From: Apostichopus japonicus
Taxonomy: Eukaryota > Echinodermata > Holothuroidea > Aspidochirotida > Stichopodidae
Assembly: GCF_037975245.1 (NCBI RefSeq)
Contig: NC_092569.1
Coordinates: forward strand, 15,980,001 to 16,044,000
Reading direction: 5' to 3'
DNA: 64,000 bases
Each line of letters begins with the position of its first letter. The stretch's first letter is position 1. Positions 32,701 through 47,700 of the stretch are shown one piece after another. Made by a program: the position numbers and the translations under genes. The notes beneath the pieces were generated by a model. The model was not told the origin of the DNA, did not search any database, and saw only the letters and a program-made list of their open reading frames with translations.

Positions 32701-35700
32701 CCAAACTTATTTCAATAAAACTAGATTGAGCGATGTGCGGAATGCGCCGGCCGAGTTCTGAAGCCTGTGGGCTTATGCCGCATACATATCCTTCTCATCT
32801 GCAGTGTATGGCCAGGGGCAAGTAATGTAGAACCCTTGATATACAGCTTCGCATATATCACTGACAGTGTGTACAGATATCGTTCAACATTCTCACCGAG
32901 CCAGCCATGTCACGGAATGCTAATGTGTTTTGATTACTAACATAAATAAAATTAAAATAAATAAATACCATATATTAAAGTGCTGTTATCATGAAATAAA
33001 ACATGCTCAAGAGCACTGTACAAAAGAACCAATACCTGGAATATAAAATTACCAAACTTAAGTAAACCTAAAAGTAATAATAACAGCAATAAAAGTAAAA
33101 AATGATATAAGACAGGGATATAAACCACAATAAAGATAAAAATAAAAATAAAAATATATATAAAAATGGACAGTAATGTAATGGTTAGTTGTAATTCAGG
33201 ACGGTTAGTAATTCAGGACGGTTAGGTTACTAACAGTTTATCATGTACTTTGAAATGCATTTATGTTAGATCCCTTAATTACGCACAGCATATAATGAAT
33301 AGAGGCTGTTGGCAAGTGCCATTAGCACTAAAGTTAAATGGAGCAATTCATCTAACAAAATTCATAACATCAAAGTGTTGCCTTAAGTTTTGTTTTTTGA
33401 GTGAAAGCTTCCACTTAAGAAATGTTTTTCTAATGATCCACCACAGTAAAGTAACACTGGCACTGGTACATGATGGTATGGGGTTCACAAACACTAGTTC
33501 ATCAATTTCATTCATGTACTTAATCATTTATTAGTACATGAAAATGTTCAATTCCTTATCAATCAAAAACTGTTCTTTAGCACATTGCTCACTCCCTCTA
33601 TAAATACCACTATGCAAAACACACTCTGGATGTTGTGGTAATTGATGAACACTCAGTTTAACAACAGTATATATTTTCTGACCCCAAAATTGCTGGCAAA
33701 ATGTTTGTTGTTGAATGTTTGTTGAATATTCAAAACACATGCTTTATTGAAAATAAGTCTGTTTGAGCAGAAGACATCACAATTGAGGCAGTAAGAATAC
33801 GTACATAGTCCACAGTAAATGATAGATAGGACAATTCTCAGACGTTTGCTCAAACTTGCACCGTAAAATATTACGTTTGGGGCTAATGGGATGGTACGGT
33901 GTGAGGTCTGTGTATAGACATGCATGGGCAACAGTTACTCACAGACATATCCCCACAGAGATATATCCGATCAGGCTATCAGGTGTTATGACAAGGTATC
34001 ATTGGTCATGGAACACTAGGTTGTGTAAGACCTCTTGAGAAGCACCGTGGGTTTATAAATATATTCAGCTGCGCATGGAATCATGGCAATTTGTCCAAGG
34101 TCTCTGTGGTGGACGGCAACAGAGGAGTTGGGTACAGCCAGTTGGAAGGAATGTATGTGTGTTTATATATATAGTTATGTGTATGTTTATATAGTTATGG
34201 TAATAGGTTAAAGATATTATAATGTGTGCCAAAGACAGGACACTGAGGGGGTCGCAGCACCCAAGCAGCCAGCCTGCGTGCGACATTGGTTGTGCTGCAT
34301 TTTACAGTAAGTTCGGGATAGGGCCTTTTAGTCACAAACAATATTCGTCTATCAAGAGACTTTTGCAATGTCTATGTCAGAGTTGGGAAAAAGACTGACC
34401 TTTGGCATGGTTATCAGTAGGTGACCTGTAGTCTGTGACCTTTGTGCTGTACTGCTATCCGGTTTGACTTCCTCTGCTAGGACCAGTTGAAGCACCTTCA
34501 ACAACAAGAGAAACAACAACAAAAAAATGGAATACAACTGACAAGATTGCATTAGCCCTGATTAGTTGAGTTTAAGTCCTTTTCAGGAATATATAGTTGT
34601 GGTCATAGTATGAAGGTAGGAGACTATGTGTCAAAGGTAGGATGTATACACTTAAGGGAGTTGCAGCACCCGGCAGCCCAGGCTGTGTAGGACATTGTTT
34701 GTGCTGTACAGTACCTCACAATATTGTTTTTAAATAAAAAAATCCTTATAGATACATATATATTTTTATATTAATTTTCAAGCTGAGTCCATTTGATTTT
34801 TCCTATTCATATTTTAAGGGATTTTGTCATTTTGTTACTTAAATTTACTTAAAACTCACTTTTTTTCTATTTTTAAAAATTATTCCTTCGTTTATATATA
34901 TATTTTTATATTAATAGTTAAGCTACGTCCATTTTAGTTTTCATATTCATATTTAAAGGGATTTGTCATTTGTAGTCATTGTAAAGCGCTCTCGAACAAG
35001 CTTAATTAAGCATGAAAAGAGCGCTAGATAAATTTGGCAAAGTAATAACCCAATATACATTCCTGGTCTGCAGCAATACTCTCTACTGTTGGATGTTGAT
35101 TCAGCCTGGCTGCAGGGCATTTTGAGCTTCTGCAGCTAGGCTTTCAGTTTCTGACACCGGGCCTTGACACAATCTACGGGAAATTATCTGAACTTTCCCT
35201 TTGATAGATATGGTTAAGTGAGTGGGTTTGATAATTAAATAAATACGATGCAGAATGTTTACATAAATCTTCCCACGGTAAATAAAACATTTAATCTGAC
35301 AAACCTTCCCTTTGATGACCACCTTCACGTGAGTGGGTTGAACATCGACATCCATCAACGATGTATCCAAGTGCTTGTAACAAGAAACCTCTAGGAGGAA
35401 CTGGTTTTCATCTTCATCATCTATTAAAGAGAAATCCATCCTGGGAGAGAAAGAAGAGTTAAAACTCTCACCGATTGACAGGATAATAGTGAAAGCGTGG
35501 TGGCCAATTGGCTAAGGCTTCGGACTCGTGATCCAAGGATTGCTGGTTTGATTCCTGCCTAGTTCATTACGTTGTGTCCTTGGGCAAGATGCTTTATCTC
35601 ACTTGCCTCTCTCCACCCAGGGGTTAAATGGGTACCTGTGAGGTAACTTGTCATTGGGCGCAGAATATAACTGCTGCCGACTGGAGGGATTGTCTCTGGG

Positions 35701-38700
35701 ACAGGTTATCATTGACCAGGGGTAATATAACATCTGTAAAGCGCTTTGAGACTTATCACTGGTATAAAGCGCTATATAAAAAAGCAAATATTATTATGAT
35801 ATATATAATCTGAAAGCCTACTAGCAGCTTGCCATACATTTATGCTATGAATACCTTCTTCAGTCATCAAATATACACTTGCACAGAGACCAGTATATTT
35901 CATTAACATGTAAGGAATGAACGTGTCAAGAAGTGCTCTTAATTAAATCACATCGTCGACCTTTGCACCTTAATGTTCAGTTCATAATCTTGATATATTT
36001 ACGTGACCGGTATCATAGATAGACACTTTGGATGGTAGAATGAGAAGGAAGGACAATGACCGGAGGAGCCGGTCGTTGAGGGTGCACAGTGTTAAAAGAT
36101 TACCAGGGCATACTAGACACGGTAGAATGAGGTGCTAAGGTTGTGAGGAGAGAGGTAAGCGAGGAGCAAAGTACCTTATCGTGACCGGTATCACAGATAT
36201 CCGAAATCAGTTCAACATGCTCACTCTAGAAATGGAGATTTCAAGAACAGAAAAAAAAAACGGAAACAAATCAATAAAATCTCACTTTGCTTGATTAACG
36301 TTCAGTTTCCTTCCATCATCTGACTCCAGCCTTACTTTTCTCTTCTCTTGACTCCTGTCATCTCTGCCGATGGTGAAGTTAAAGAAGAAAGAATGACATT
36401 AATTTGCATAATGACCTAATTAGAGGTATGGCCAATAAAATGAAAGAGAAATGATCATGTTATTATAGGAATAGGCACAATTATTTTTGTTATGCCATTT
36501 TGTCTCAATTCCAACATTTTGTACTTCCAAAAGACAAAGTAACTCCTCTGTCACTGGTTGCCACATTAACAAGTGGAAACCCTGAGATTAGCCCTGAAAA
36601 GTTTGTGGATATTGTGTAAAAATGTGTGATTCTGAAACACATCGACACAGGTGTGTCAACCAACCTGTGGCAAGAAAATCCAATTTGTGAATTAACAGGG
36701 TTTTGCAACAAAGAAAAGTTGTCTATTAATCATGGGTTGGATTTGTCCTGAGTTTGCCTGACCGGTACAGATTTGTTCTGAGTTTGCCTGACCGGTACAG
36801 ATTTGTCCTGAGTTTGCCTGACCAGTACAGATTTGTCTGAGTTTGCCTGACCGGTACAGATTTGTCCTGAGTTTGCCTGACCGGTACAGATTTGTTCTGA
36901 GTTTGCCTGACCGGTACAGATTTGTTCTGAGTTTGCCTGACCGGTACAGATTTGTCCTGAGTTTACCTGACCGGTACAGATTTGTCCTGAGTTTGCCTGA
37001 CCGGTACAGATTTGTCCTGAGTTTACCTGACCGGTACAGATTTGTCCTGAGTTTGCCTGACCGGTACAGATTTGTTCTGAGTTTGCCTGACCGGTACAGA
37101 TTTGTACTTGTACTGAGTTTGCCTGACCGGTACAGAATTGTCCTGAGTTTGCCTGACCGGTACAGATTTGTACTTGTACTGAGTTTGCCTGACCGGTACA
37201 GATTTGTACTGAGTTTGCCTGACCGGTACAGATTTGTTTGGAGTTTGCCTGACCAGTATAGATTTGTCCTGAGTTTGCCTGACCGGTACAGATTTGTCTG
37301 AGTTTGCCTGACCGGTACAGATTTGTACTTGTACTGAGTTTGCCTGACCGGTACAGAATTGTCCTGAGTTTGCCTGACCGGTACAGATTTGTACTTGTAC
37401 TGAGTTTGCCTGACCGGTACAGATTTGTACTGAGTTTGCCTGACCGGTACAGATTTGTTCGGAGTTTGCCTGACCGGTACAGATTTGTTCTGAGTTTGCC
37501 TGACCGGTACAGATTTGTACTGAGTTTGCCTGACCGGTACAGATTTGTTCTGAGTTTGCCTGACCGGTACAGATTTGTCCTGAGTTTGCCTGACCGGTAC
37601 AGATTTGTCCTGAGTTTGCCTGACCGGTTCAGATTTTTCCTGAGTTTGCCTGACCGGTCCAGATTTGTCCTGAGTTTGCCTGACCGGTACAGATTTGTGC
37701 TGAGTTTGCCTGACCGGTACAGATTTGTTCTGAGTTTGCCTGACCGGTACATATTTGTCCTGAGTTTGCCTGACCGGTACATATTTGTCCTGAGTTTGCC
37801 TGACCGGTACAGATTTGTCCTGAGTTTGCCTGACCGGTAAAGATTTGTCCTGAGTTTGCCTGACCGGTACAGATTTGTCCTGAGTTTGCCTGACCGGTAA
37901 AGATTTGTCCTGAGTTTGCCTGACCGGTACAGATTTGACAGTTTTTCACTATGTCACACATGTCACAATTTGTATGTTTCCTCACATCTTCCACATAAAT
38001 TGCTGGCACATGTGAAATATGTCATTTCTATGTGTGAAATAGGTTCCATGCATGTTCATGTGTGTTTCCTGTTTGTGTTTATGTGTGCCCACAGGTACGG
38101 GTTACAACGGTGTTCCTCTCTCTTGTCATCTTGATCATAACCTTGGGACATGGAACTAATACAGTCGATGACGTACAGCAAAGCAGGTAATAAGCCATAT
38201 CGCAGAATCCAATATCTCATGATTCAAATGACCTATTCTTATATTCAGCAAAAAATATAAAATAAAAAAAATTCATATCTTTCATGACTAAATCATGAAT
38301 GTTTGAAGATTTCAAAAGGAGGGGTTCTTGTTACATAGTTGTCTGTGGGGGCCCAAACTTTGGCTACCTGCACCCCTGATCGTCAGGGTCATAGCCTCAC
38401 AATTTGCAAACTACTTACTTCTTGTCCTGCTTTCTCCTCTGTTTCTCTAGATGTTCGTGGACCGCTACTCGAGACTCTGGGGTGTACGCAGTCTTTTCTT
38501 TCCAAAACCTTTAGAAAAAAACGCAGGGAACTTTGTGTGTTAACTATCGAACGGGGGAATAGAGATGACATCTCATTTTCTACTCTTATTGGTGACAACA
38601 GCACTTGAGAAATAAATGGAAAATCATAAAGTGAAATTGTATATAAATACTTCTTTCATCTGAACTATTTCATTGATTCCCGGGATTCTATTACCACTTT

Positions 38701-41628
38701 CCATCAATTGATACTACACAATATGAAATAATTACCAAAAGGCAATGTAACCTCACTGTATTACATACATTGAAAATTATAAAAAAAACACCTTACTCAT
38801 CATTATCACCATCCTCATCTTTGATTTCCTCTATCCTCTTTGTATCTACATCGGAGTGACTTTCAGTTTTAGAATCCCTGTCAAGAAAAATATGACTTTA
38901 TTTTTTATGTTTAAACCAATGGTAATAATACTATTTAATAATTCATTCATAATATCAATAAATGTAATGGTACCGCTGACACAGAAGATCGTAATTAATG
39001 CAACCTTAACAGTTGAAAACATTTGAAAACATGCATCATTAAAACAAGATGTTCAACGAATCTCTCCCTTCACACATCAGGAAATTCCAAGTTAAGTTTG
39101 CACACCAGTCTGTACACACCGTGCCATTGCTAACTTTAAAACTTGTTACAAATCTGTTTTATTATCTAAGTATTCCAAACTATTCCTGTCTTGTTTTTCT
39201 AGTTCACTGAAGCGTGGTCTCGTAGAGATGTGTATACATAGTGGGGGTGGACAGGTGGGGTGGAAGGGGTGAGGTAGACAGGGTGGGGTGCCCTTTGATT
39301 TCTTTGTTTGTCAATTCCAAATCCTTCTTTTTGCCTGTTTTTATTGCTCTCTGGGGACTTCTGTACACAAGTTTTCTTGTCAAACTTTCTTTAAATGAAG
39401 TCACTTCAACATTCAATTATCTATACAGTCATTTCCCACTTATTAACAAACTAGTATATACACTGTACACTTACCCTGCATTTATATCTGTGTACCATCT
39501 TCCATTCTCACCATCTCCATCTTGTCTCTCCTTTCCTTTCTCTGCCTCCAACTTTTCCTTTTCCTGATGAAAATAAAACATAAAAATAAAACAAAATAAA
39601 AATAACAATAAAACTGTTAGCAAACTGCTTATCCACTAGAGAGCCTGTGTAGGAGAATGTGTGAAAGTAAGTTGGCCTGACGTTTCCATCCTAGCAGGAT
39701 CTTCTTCAAAGGCTGAATGACAAGTAACAGTAACAGAAGGGACAAAAACATGCACAGAATACAGACAGGTTAACTTTCCACCCAAATCTTCCTCCTCTTC
39801 AGCAAGTCACCTCTAATAACCACAACATTCTCCTCACTTCAGATAGAAACCAACATGCCGTCCCTGAAAAACCGATCATCGCCTACAGGCAACCCTGCAA
39901 CCTATAAGACCTTCTTGTGCGTGCTGCTGTTCCACCTCTAACTTCTAACCCCACACCCATTCAGCATGGTACTTCCAAATGTGATCGTACTTCGAGATGC
40001 ATCATCGGCAGCCACCACATTGTTGAATCCAATTCCATCACCAGCCACAGCATGCAACTCACACAAGACTAAGGGTCACATCACATGCACAACCACTAAT
40101 GTCATATATCTGATCTCTTGTAGAGTTTGCGGCATCCAGTATGTTGGCGAAACCAAAACAACCCTCAAGAAGCGATTCTATGGTCACAGATCCACAGTCA
40201 ACACCATGAAGACTGAGACCCCAGGTGGAGAACACTTTAACCTTCCCAACCATACCATTAACGACAGCTCCCTTCAGGGGATTGAATCCTTAGGTAGCCG
40301 TCCTGACCTAGTACGAATCAGCAGAGAGAGGCTGTGGATGCAACGCCTTCGCACCATCCAACCTCATGGGCTCAACATTCAGGAAGGACATGACTAACTT
40401 TTCTTCTGTTCCCCCCTCCTTCTCCCCTTGTTCCCCCCCCCCACCATCACTCCTATTCTGATAGCTTTCTTCCACCTTTTTTTCTCCACACCTTTCTGTC
40501 TTTGTCCTTCTCCAGTTTATTCCCCACCCCCTTCCCTTAATCCTCTCTTTGTCCCTCCACTGCTTATCTCCTACCTCTCCTCTTCCCCTGTTGGTTTCTT
40601 TCTTTCTTCTCTCCATCCCTTGCCTACTAATCCCCTTACATCCATCTCTTTGTGTTCACCATGCTCATTAACTTGTCTGTATTCTGTGCGTGTTTTTGTC
40701 CCTTCTGTTACTGTTAATTGTCATTTAGCCTTCGAAGAAGATCCTGCTAGGATCGAAACGTTAGGCCAACTTACGAAAATAAAACATATCTATATATTTT
40801 GGTATATATATACTTTACATTAATTACATGTCTATAAAACTTTGTTATCTACTGCATATTTAAATTACACATATCGATATGACTTTGTTATATACTGCAC
40901 ATGTAAATTACATATATGTCTACATAACTTAGAGAGTAAAATACATAAAAAAATTCATAAGATACATCAAAATACATAAGTTTATCACATCAGACCTGAC
41001 TAGTATCCAAGACTCTATCATTTCAACATGAAAGGCTTGAGATCTTCACCAATCGGAACTGTTATAAAGGACAACTTTTACAACTACCTTCACTAAATAC
41101 CAAAGTTTACCAAATTATACTCCAGATTAGAAAGTAGACTGTTACTGAAGTGATATCAAATATCCTTGCTGTTTCTTTTTGGTCCATGGTTCTGAGAGGG
41201 TGGTATCAAACTTACTCTTTTCTTTCGATACTGTTCTTGCTGTATTATTATCTGTGGTTTTATCTCATGGAGCTCTTGCAGGGCCTTTATTCTCTCAGAT
41301 TTGTCTATTTCAGCTCCATCTAGCCTCTGACAAAAAAATTAAAACAGAAAACAAAGTTAACCAATCAGCAATCCACTGCTTTATGAGCTCAAGTATGGAT
41401 ACCGTACATTATAATGTTTGTCCATTATAAAACTGTTAATAAAAATAAATATTTAATATAATAATTTGTTATGTACAGTATATTCCTTGATGATGGAGCA
41501 TTGTCTACGCAGTGTGTGACTTTAAAGAACCAACTTGAATTTACTTTAAAGTAAACGGAAGATGACTTTGAACTACAGACACTCAATGGGAATTCTTTTA
41601 TTGATTGATTGGTTCATACACAGCCTAC

Positions 41629-41716
<88 letters not shown>

Positions 41717-44700
41717 ACTAGTCAGTATGAAACAATCACAAATCTCCTGCAAGCTCACATTTTCCATCATGCATATAAGCTGTGATTTATGCTTCATCAC
41801 CTTACAGCATTTGTATAATGCTTTTGGTGCTCTATAACTATCACTGTATCGATTGATTGACAGATTGATTAATTGACAAACTGCCTGAATACATAAGAAT
41901 ATTCAGTTTGAAAGATTTAAGTACCTCCAGAAAGCACACCTGTTTCAGGCCTCCCGAAACCTATAATATATAACAGTACCATCAACACCATAGCTTGTCT
42001 GAAATGCGAGCTGGACTCTATTAATATCAATGATTAATTGATTGATCAATGGATCGATTGATTGACAATGACCTTTGTTGCAAACTCCTTAGTTTATTTC
42101 CATTCATGTTACATTGTGCAGTATGTATGACAAAAACATGGCAGTACATACAAATAGAAAGTAAACAATCTAATTGTTTGAATACTTTGAAACACTTGGT
42201 CACCTGATCCTAAACAAAAACATAGGTCTCTGTCTGAAATGTAATTATTACACATGTGTAAGCAACCAAACTGTTGGGATGTTACCACTGTACCTTCATC
42301 CACTTCACACAACATGCTCATAATGTGACCAGTCGACATACAAAGGAATCATATTAAGTCAACAGTGCATGACCATCTGTACTCATTCAAAATGAACATT
42401 CCCTCAAAAATGTTTCCTCAAGCAAGTACAAACTACACTTAGCTAAGTGACTACAACCAAAATATATAACACCTTCATGAATCATGTAAGTGAAGAATGT
42501 TTATTTCTGTACAGTGATTTTATGGATTAGCAGGGGATCAAGTTAAACTTATAGCAAATAGCTACATTCAACAGAACTGATGGTTACGTCATGCATCGTT
42601 CTTACCTTTAATCCAGGTAAAGTGGCAATCACATATTTTCGAAAGCCTTCGTATTCAGTGCAAGGATTCCCTGTCAGAAATCTTCCACAAAAAAAAAAAA
42701 AAAAAAAAAAAAAAAGCAAAGATGGAAGAAAATAGCATAAACCGAAAAAAGCTCATTGAAATAAGACTACTTAAGTGTAGAACGAGAAATAATTACTCAA
42801 AGTATTGTAAATACTTTCAAATTTCGTGGAACGACCCACAAAACAGTAACTAAGTGATTATCAAACAGAAAACCAAAACTGATAATCCGAGAATAATCTA
42901 ATGTTCTAATTTTGTGCAGCAGTATTGACGGCTCTGAATTTTGTCTCTTGTAGAATACTATGGTTCAGTCGGCTTCGTGATTCCTTAGCTAAGAGCAGTG
43001 GTTCTCAAACTTCGACCATCTTAAACTGTCCCAATGCCCCCCTCCCCTCGACTTTGCGATCAGTGACCAGCTCAGGGAATACCCCAAATGACAGGCTACC
43101 GGTGGCGCTATGCGCTTTTAAGTTACAAGAGATGTCTCTGCTACAATATAATCCAAATGCGATAGAAATTGGACCTAGGGGTGGAGTTATTGAATTTCTA
43201 ATACCATTTTTGGATAATTTTGGGTCACAAAATGTATTTCTTTTTGTTCCCAGACCCCCTTGATGCCTTATTGTGCCCTAATTCGATGCAGTGATATGTT
43301 GTAATCGCCAGGGACCCCCAAATCAGTGCCAAGGCCCCCCCTACTCCCCGTATACCCTGTAGCGCCCCCTGAGACTTCCCAATGGACCACAGAGGGTGGC
43401 AGGGACCACTTTGAGAACCACTGCCCTAAAGGATTCTACATGGAATCACCTAATTGACAGCGCAACTGAGGAAAAATCTGTCCTAAAGTCAAGTTCCAGA
43501 ACATCAGAAATGAGTTCCAGATAACTTGACCACTGCAAAGCGAATTAGCTTCATTGTTCGAGGCCATCGTTTTTACAAAGTTTTCAGACTTTGACCTCCA
43601 CAGAACACAACATGATTCTTCTACTCAATAAGGTGCATCCATGCACTACATACAGAGTTAATCCAACTTCTACTTTGTGACTTAACATATTTGCCAGGTC
43701 TTCGGTCTTTGACCTCTGTTGACCTCAAATGATGAACAACCTCTACAGAAAGCAATGAGTTCTCTTACTCAATACGGTGCATCCAAATACAGAATATGAA
43801 GTTCATCCACCTTACGAACTCCAATGAACTTTGACCTCCGCAGAAAACAACAGGGTTTCTTTTTCTCAATAACGTGCATCTACGTACGATATATGAAGTT
43901 CTACCACCATAAAATGTTTGAGTTACAAGCCAAAGCATCACATACTCACACACCCACCTAGATGAGGTTGACATTCAGACCGAGAACGCCATTGTTTTTT
44001 TCTTACATTGTTCGAATCCAAGTTCCCTAACCTTAACAAATACCCCTTAATGATAGAAATCTTCTGAAGTTTGTGATTCTCTTCAAAAGACGTCTGAGGA
44101 CTTGGAAATGTCTATGTTCTAGTCCTCAGTCAGAATACAAGTGTCACAAGTTCACACACACACACAAGCCATCACCATCGTATAGATTCCCTTTGCTTTT
44201 GGCAAGGAATTAAAAACCACTGCTAAAACTTCTTCACACTTGTACATATGCACTTGTATATATGCACTTGTATATATGCACTTGTATATATGCACTTCTA
44301 TATGCACTTATATGCACTTGTACTTATTATTTTAGAATTGCCTTTGATGTTTGAACTGTACAGTATTTTTGTATCACCATAGCTTTAATGTATTTTTTCT
44401 ATCCTAGTATAGGCTTTATGGTGTATACCTTTCAGGCGACACTTTTCTACTATTTGCTTTTGATTGTTTCCTGTATTTTCAATGTTTCCTGTATATTAAT
44501 TGTTTCAATTCCAGTAAAGCGCTTCAAGCAGTGCTGCTGATGAATGCACTATTTAACAACTATTTTATTATTTATTATTATATATCAATTTTACCACTTT
44601 GCATAGCAGTTTGCAATGCAATCATAGAGGGATGATTCCCTGACGAGGAATAACTGTACACATGTTCTTCTTATATCAGATGCAATATTTTACACAGAGT

Positions 44701-47700
44701 AATAATCCCTGTGGACTAGGAAGCCAACAGAAGCTTATTTGAAACCTGATGATGATCAAGGATGTACACCAGCTCATATGAAGCTTTCCCTTTTTAATTA
44801 GCATTCTGGGAATGTTGAGGCAGGCATGGAATCTCACAGTCCAAGTCTGTTGATTTCTTGATCTACATGAGACACAGCTTTTGAATATGAATTATTCCTG
44901 AATACTGTATCAAAGTGCATATTTGCTTGTAAATTTCTTGAAAACAATATGGAATTCGCTGTCAGTCCATCTGCGGGAAATTGATTCACTTGAACAATTC
45001 AAAAGTGTTATTAAAACTAACTTATTTTCTAAATGCTACACACATCTGTAAAGCGCTTTGAGCAACCTTTAGGTTGGATTCTGCGCTATTTAAGGCCAAT
45101 TATTATTATTATTATTATTATTATTATCTTAAATTTGCTGCTTACACTCATCATTTTGAATTCTGTTTGACATCATTGGATAAATCTATATATGAATATT
45201 AAATGTAACACGTATCACGAATATATACACCATCGGTAGGTGACATGACCTTGTGGCTAAATCAAGTTTCCTTAAGTTTGTCGTAGTACAAATATCTCGA
45301 CCATTCGACAACTTACAACTCTTCAAAGTGCACCAAGTCTCGTAGACACTCTATACTTGTCAATTCTCCAATAAAATTAACAGTCAAATCTAACTTCTGG
45401 AGAGATTCACATCCTGATAAAAAAAACAAAAAGACAAGCATTAGATCAAAACTTACATTTTATCAATTAGCATGTGTGTGTAAGAAACCAGAAAAACATA
45501 AATTACCAGGACAGGTGTTGATCTGTGGACAATGTTAAACTATCTGGAGAGTTTGACATTGACAGTTGTACACTAAACATGCAATTCAAACATAAGAAAG
45601 AAAATAACATATGATACATATAAATAAATATATATGTATCAATTGTTCTACCTCTACACCAATACATTTAAACAAAGGCCTACAGTAGGTTGTATATTAG
45701 CTAATCGAAGTTTTAGTATAGAAATAATTAAAAAAAAAAAAACAGTGCAGTAACTGTGGGTTACAAACCTTGGCATGGAAATAGTGTGTAAAGTAGCAAC
45801 CAGTAATTGTAAACATCTATAGTACTGTATATTTAGTCTATCTATTCCTGTTTTTTCCCCCCTTTTTTTTTATCGCCTTTATTGTTTAAATAGTTTTCTT
45901 ACCTTCTAAGTTTTCAATCCTCTCAATGTTATTCAGCGCCAGGTTTAAATACTCAAGTTTCTTCAGTCTTCCCACATTCTCTGCAAAAGGTATGTCAATC
46001 AAAGGACGAAATTGGGAATAATCAAAGGAATGTAAAATTAACTAAACTGTTTCACTAATTCTTTCGCAACCAAATAATCTTTTCATAGCCTGCATGCCAA
46101 CAATAACTGTATTATGCCCAGTTCACACTTGTAAAATTTAACATACAATTAAATTTGCAATAAGCAAGAATCAAGACGAAGTTTAAATGTTGCTTTACGG
46201 TGTGCATACAGACAATGCATGTGTATTGTATATCACAATATTATATACATGCATTGTGGTTCTGGCACAGCGCCACCACTTGGACTTGATTGACTATGAA
46301 GCTCTCTCGTATACTGGCAGCCATCTTGTAAGCACATTCTCATTAAACCCAATTACCAAATAGCCTTTCAAGGTAACTCTTATATTGTATACCACCAATG
46401 CACATCATCTCTACGAAAGAATTTATCAAAACGAACAAATCATTTGACTACAGTATGAGTTCATACTTTATCTAAAAATAAGCTGCATTCGTAAAGAACT
46501 AGAAATGACAGACATGAATGAGAAACCTTTAGGAAGGGTACAGTGAGGGAACAAACTAAACAAAACTATATATATACAACAAACCAAACAGAAGAATCAA
46601 GATATTAATGCAGATTTCTGTACAAACCTACTTGAAACACAGCATTTGAGATCCTCTGTGATTTTCTGTACATGTATACTGCATGTGAATGTGTGCATTG
46701 CAGATATATTGCTTGTTCCTTTTTTTTTTCTTTTTTTTTAACTACCTACAGTTGTTGGCCTGTTTTAATATGTAAAGCAGATGCAGAAATTATCCGTCAC
46801 GAGCATTCTAAGAGGAGGTTCAGAGGGATTCGACTGGATTTCATGCCAACAACCAGCAGAGTTTCAAATCTAGCAGCACATTGTTATTAGTATTGCTGTT
46901 CTCTAGACAGCTAGACAGCTAAATAGAAACGACCCATATTAAATGGGGAACGAATGAGGCATGCATGTGCACTGCAATCATTACGGAATAGTTTACGCAT
47001 TACAATGTCCTGCGCTTACTATGTTTTTCAAGGATCTAATTGGCTGGCAGTGAAAGGTAACTCGTGCTGGGTGTAACTCGATGCAAAGGTTGACAAAGAA
47101 TTGGGCGTAGCAACAAACCCCCAGGTCATCAATAAAAGTATTCTGTTATATAACCATACCTCAACAGTCCACATTGAACTACTCCAAATATAATACTGTA
47201 CATAGGGATTATTGTAGCATACATGTTACTTGTGTAATAATACTTTATTGAAAGGATGCCCCCTTGAATGAATACAGAATGTCATGGATTCTTCCCTAAC
47301 ATACAAGAACATCTAGACCTATATATATTACAACAACATCTATCACATTATCATGTACAGTATCAGACTAACATTAAAATGCAAGTTCTTGTCATACTGT
47401 ACATGATCATGACCTGTTAACATGTTATATTATAAATCAGTCATACATTCATCATTTTAACTATTTATCATCTGGGTAAAGTCTATTAAAGTTTGCACTC
47501 ACCTATTTTGGGTATTAAGTTGCTCTGTAGATAAAGGATTCGTAAATCTCGGCACCATTTATCGATGTGCTCAATTCTGTGAAGAAGATAAACAGTAACG
47601 GTGATCATGTAACACCAAACAGACATAGAGTTCTACTTTCAAGAAAAACAACGGAAAGAATTGAATTTCAAGACAGTGGCAAAAGTACTACATCGTTCTC

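Larger units (their letters stand above)
19341..35440. repeat. Segmental duplication, copy B (expanded)
   Basis: Partner of copy A, about 6 kb longer. Extra material includes the foldback element at 21178-24368, MITEs at 25680-26943 and 27378-27768, a SINE at 28979-29205, a VNTR at 29985-30730, a TGACCT-rich repeat at 31050-31700 and a LINE-tail-like insert near 32940-33240. About 2.8 kb of copy A (6230-9052) is absent here and replaced by a truncated MITE (25244-25467). Confidence 0.93.

Noticed and set aside
36730-37840. Open frames of 350, 178 and 152 codons on both strands
   Set aside because: They are the 30-bp minisatellite read through; the unit has no stop in several frames and the array sits in an intron.
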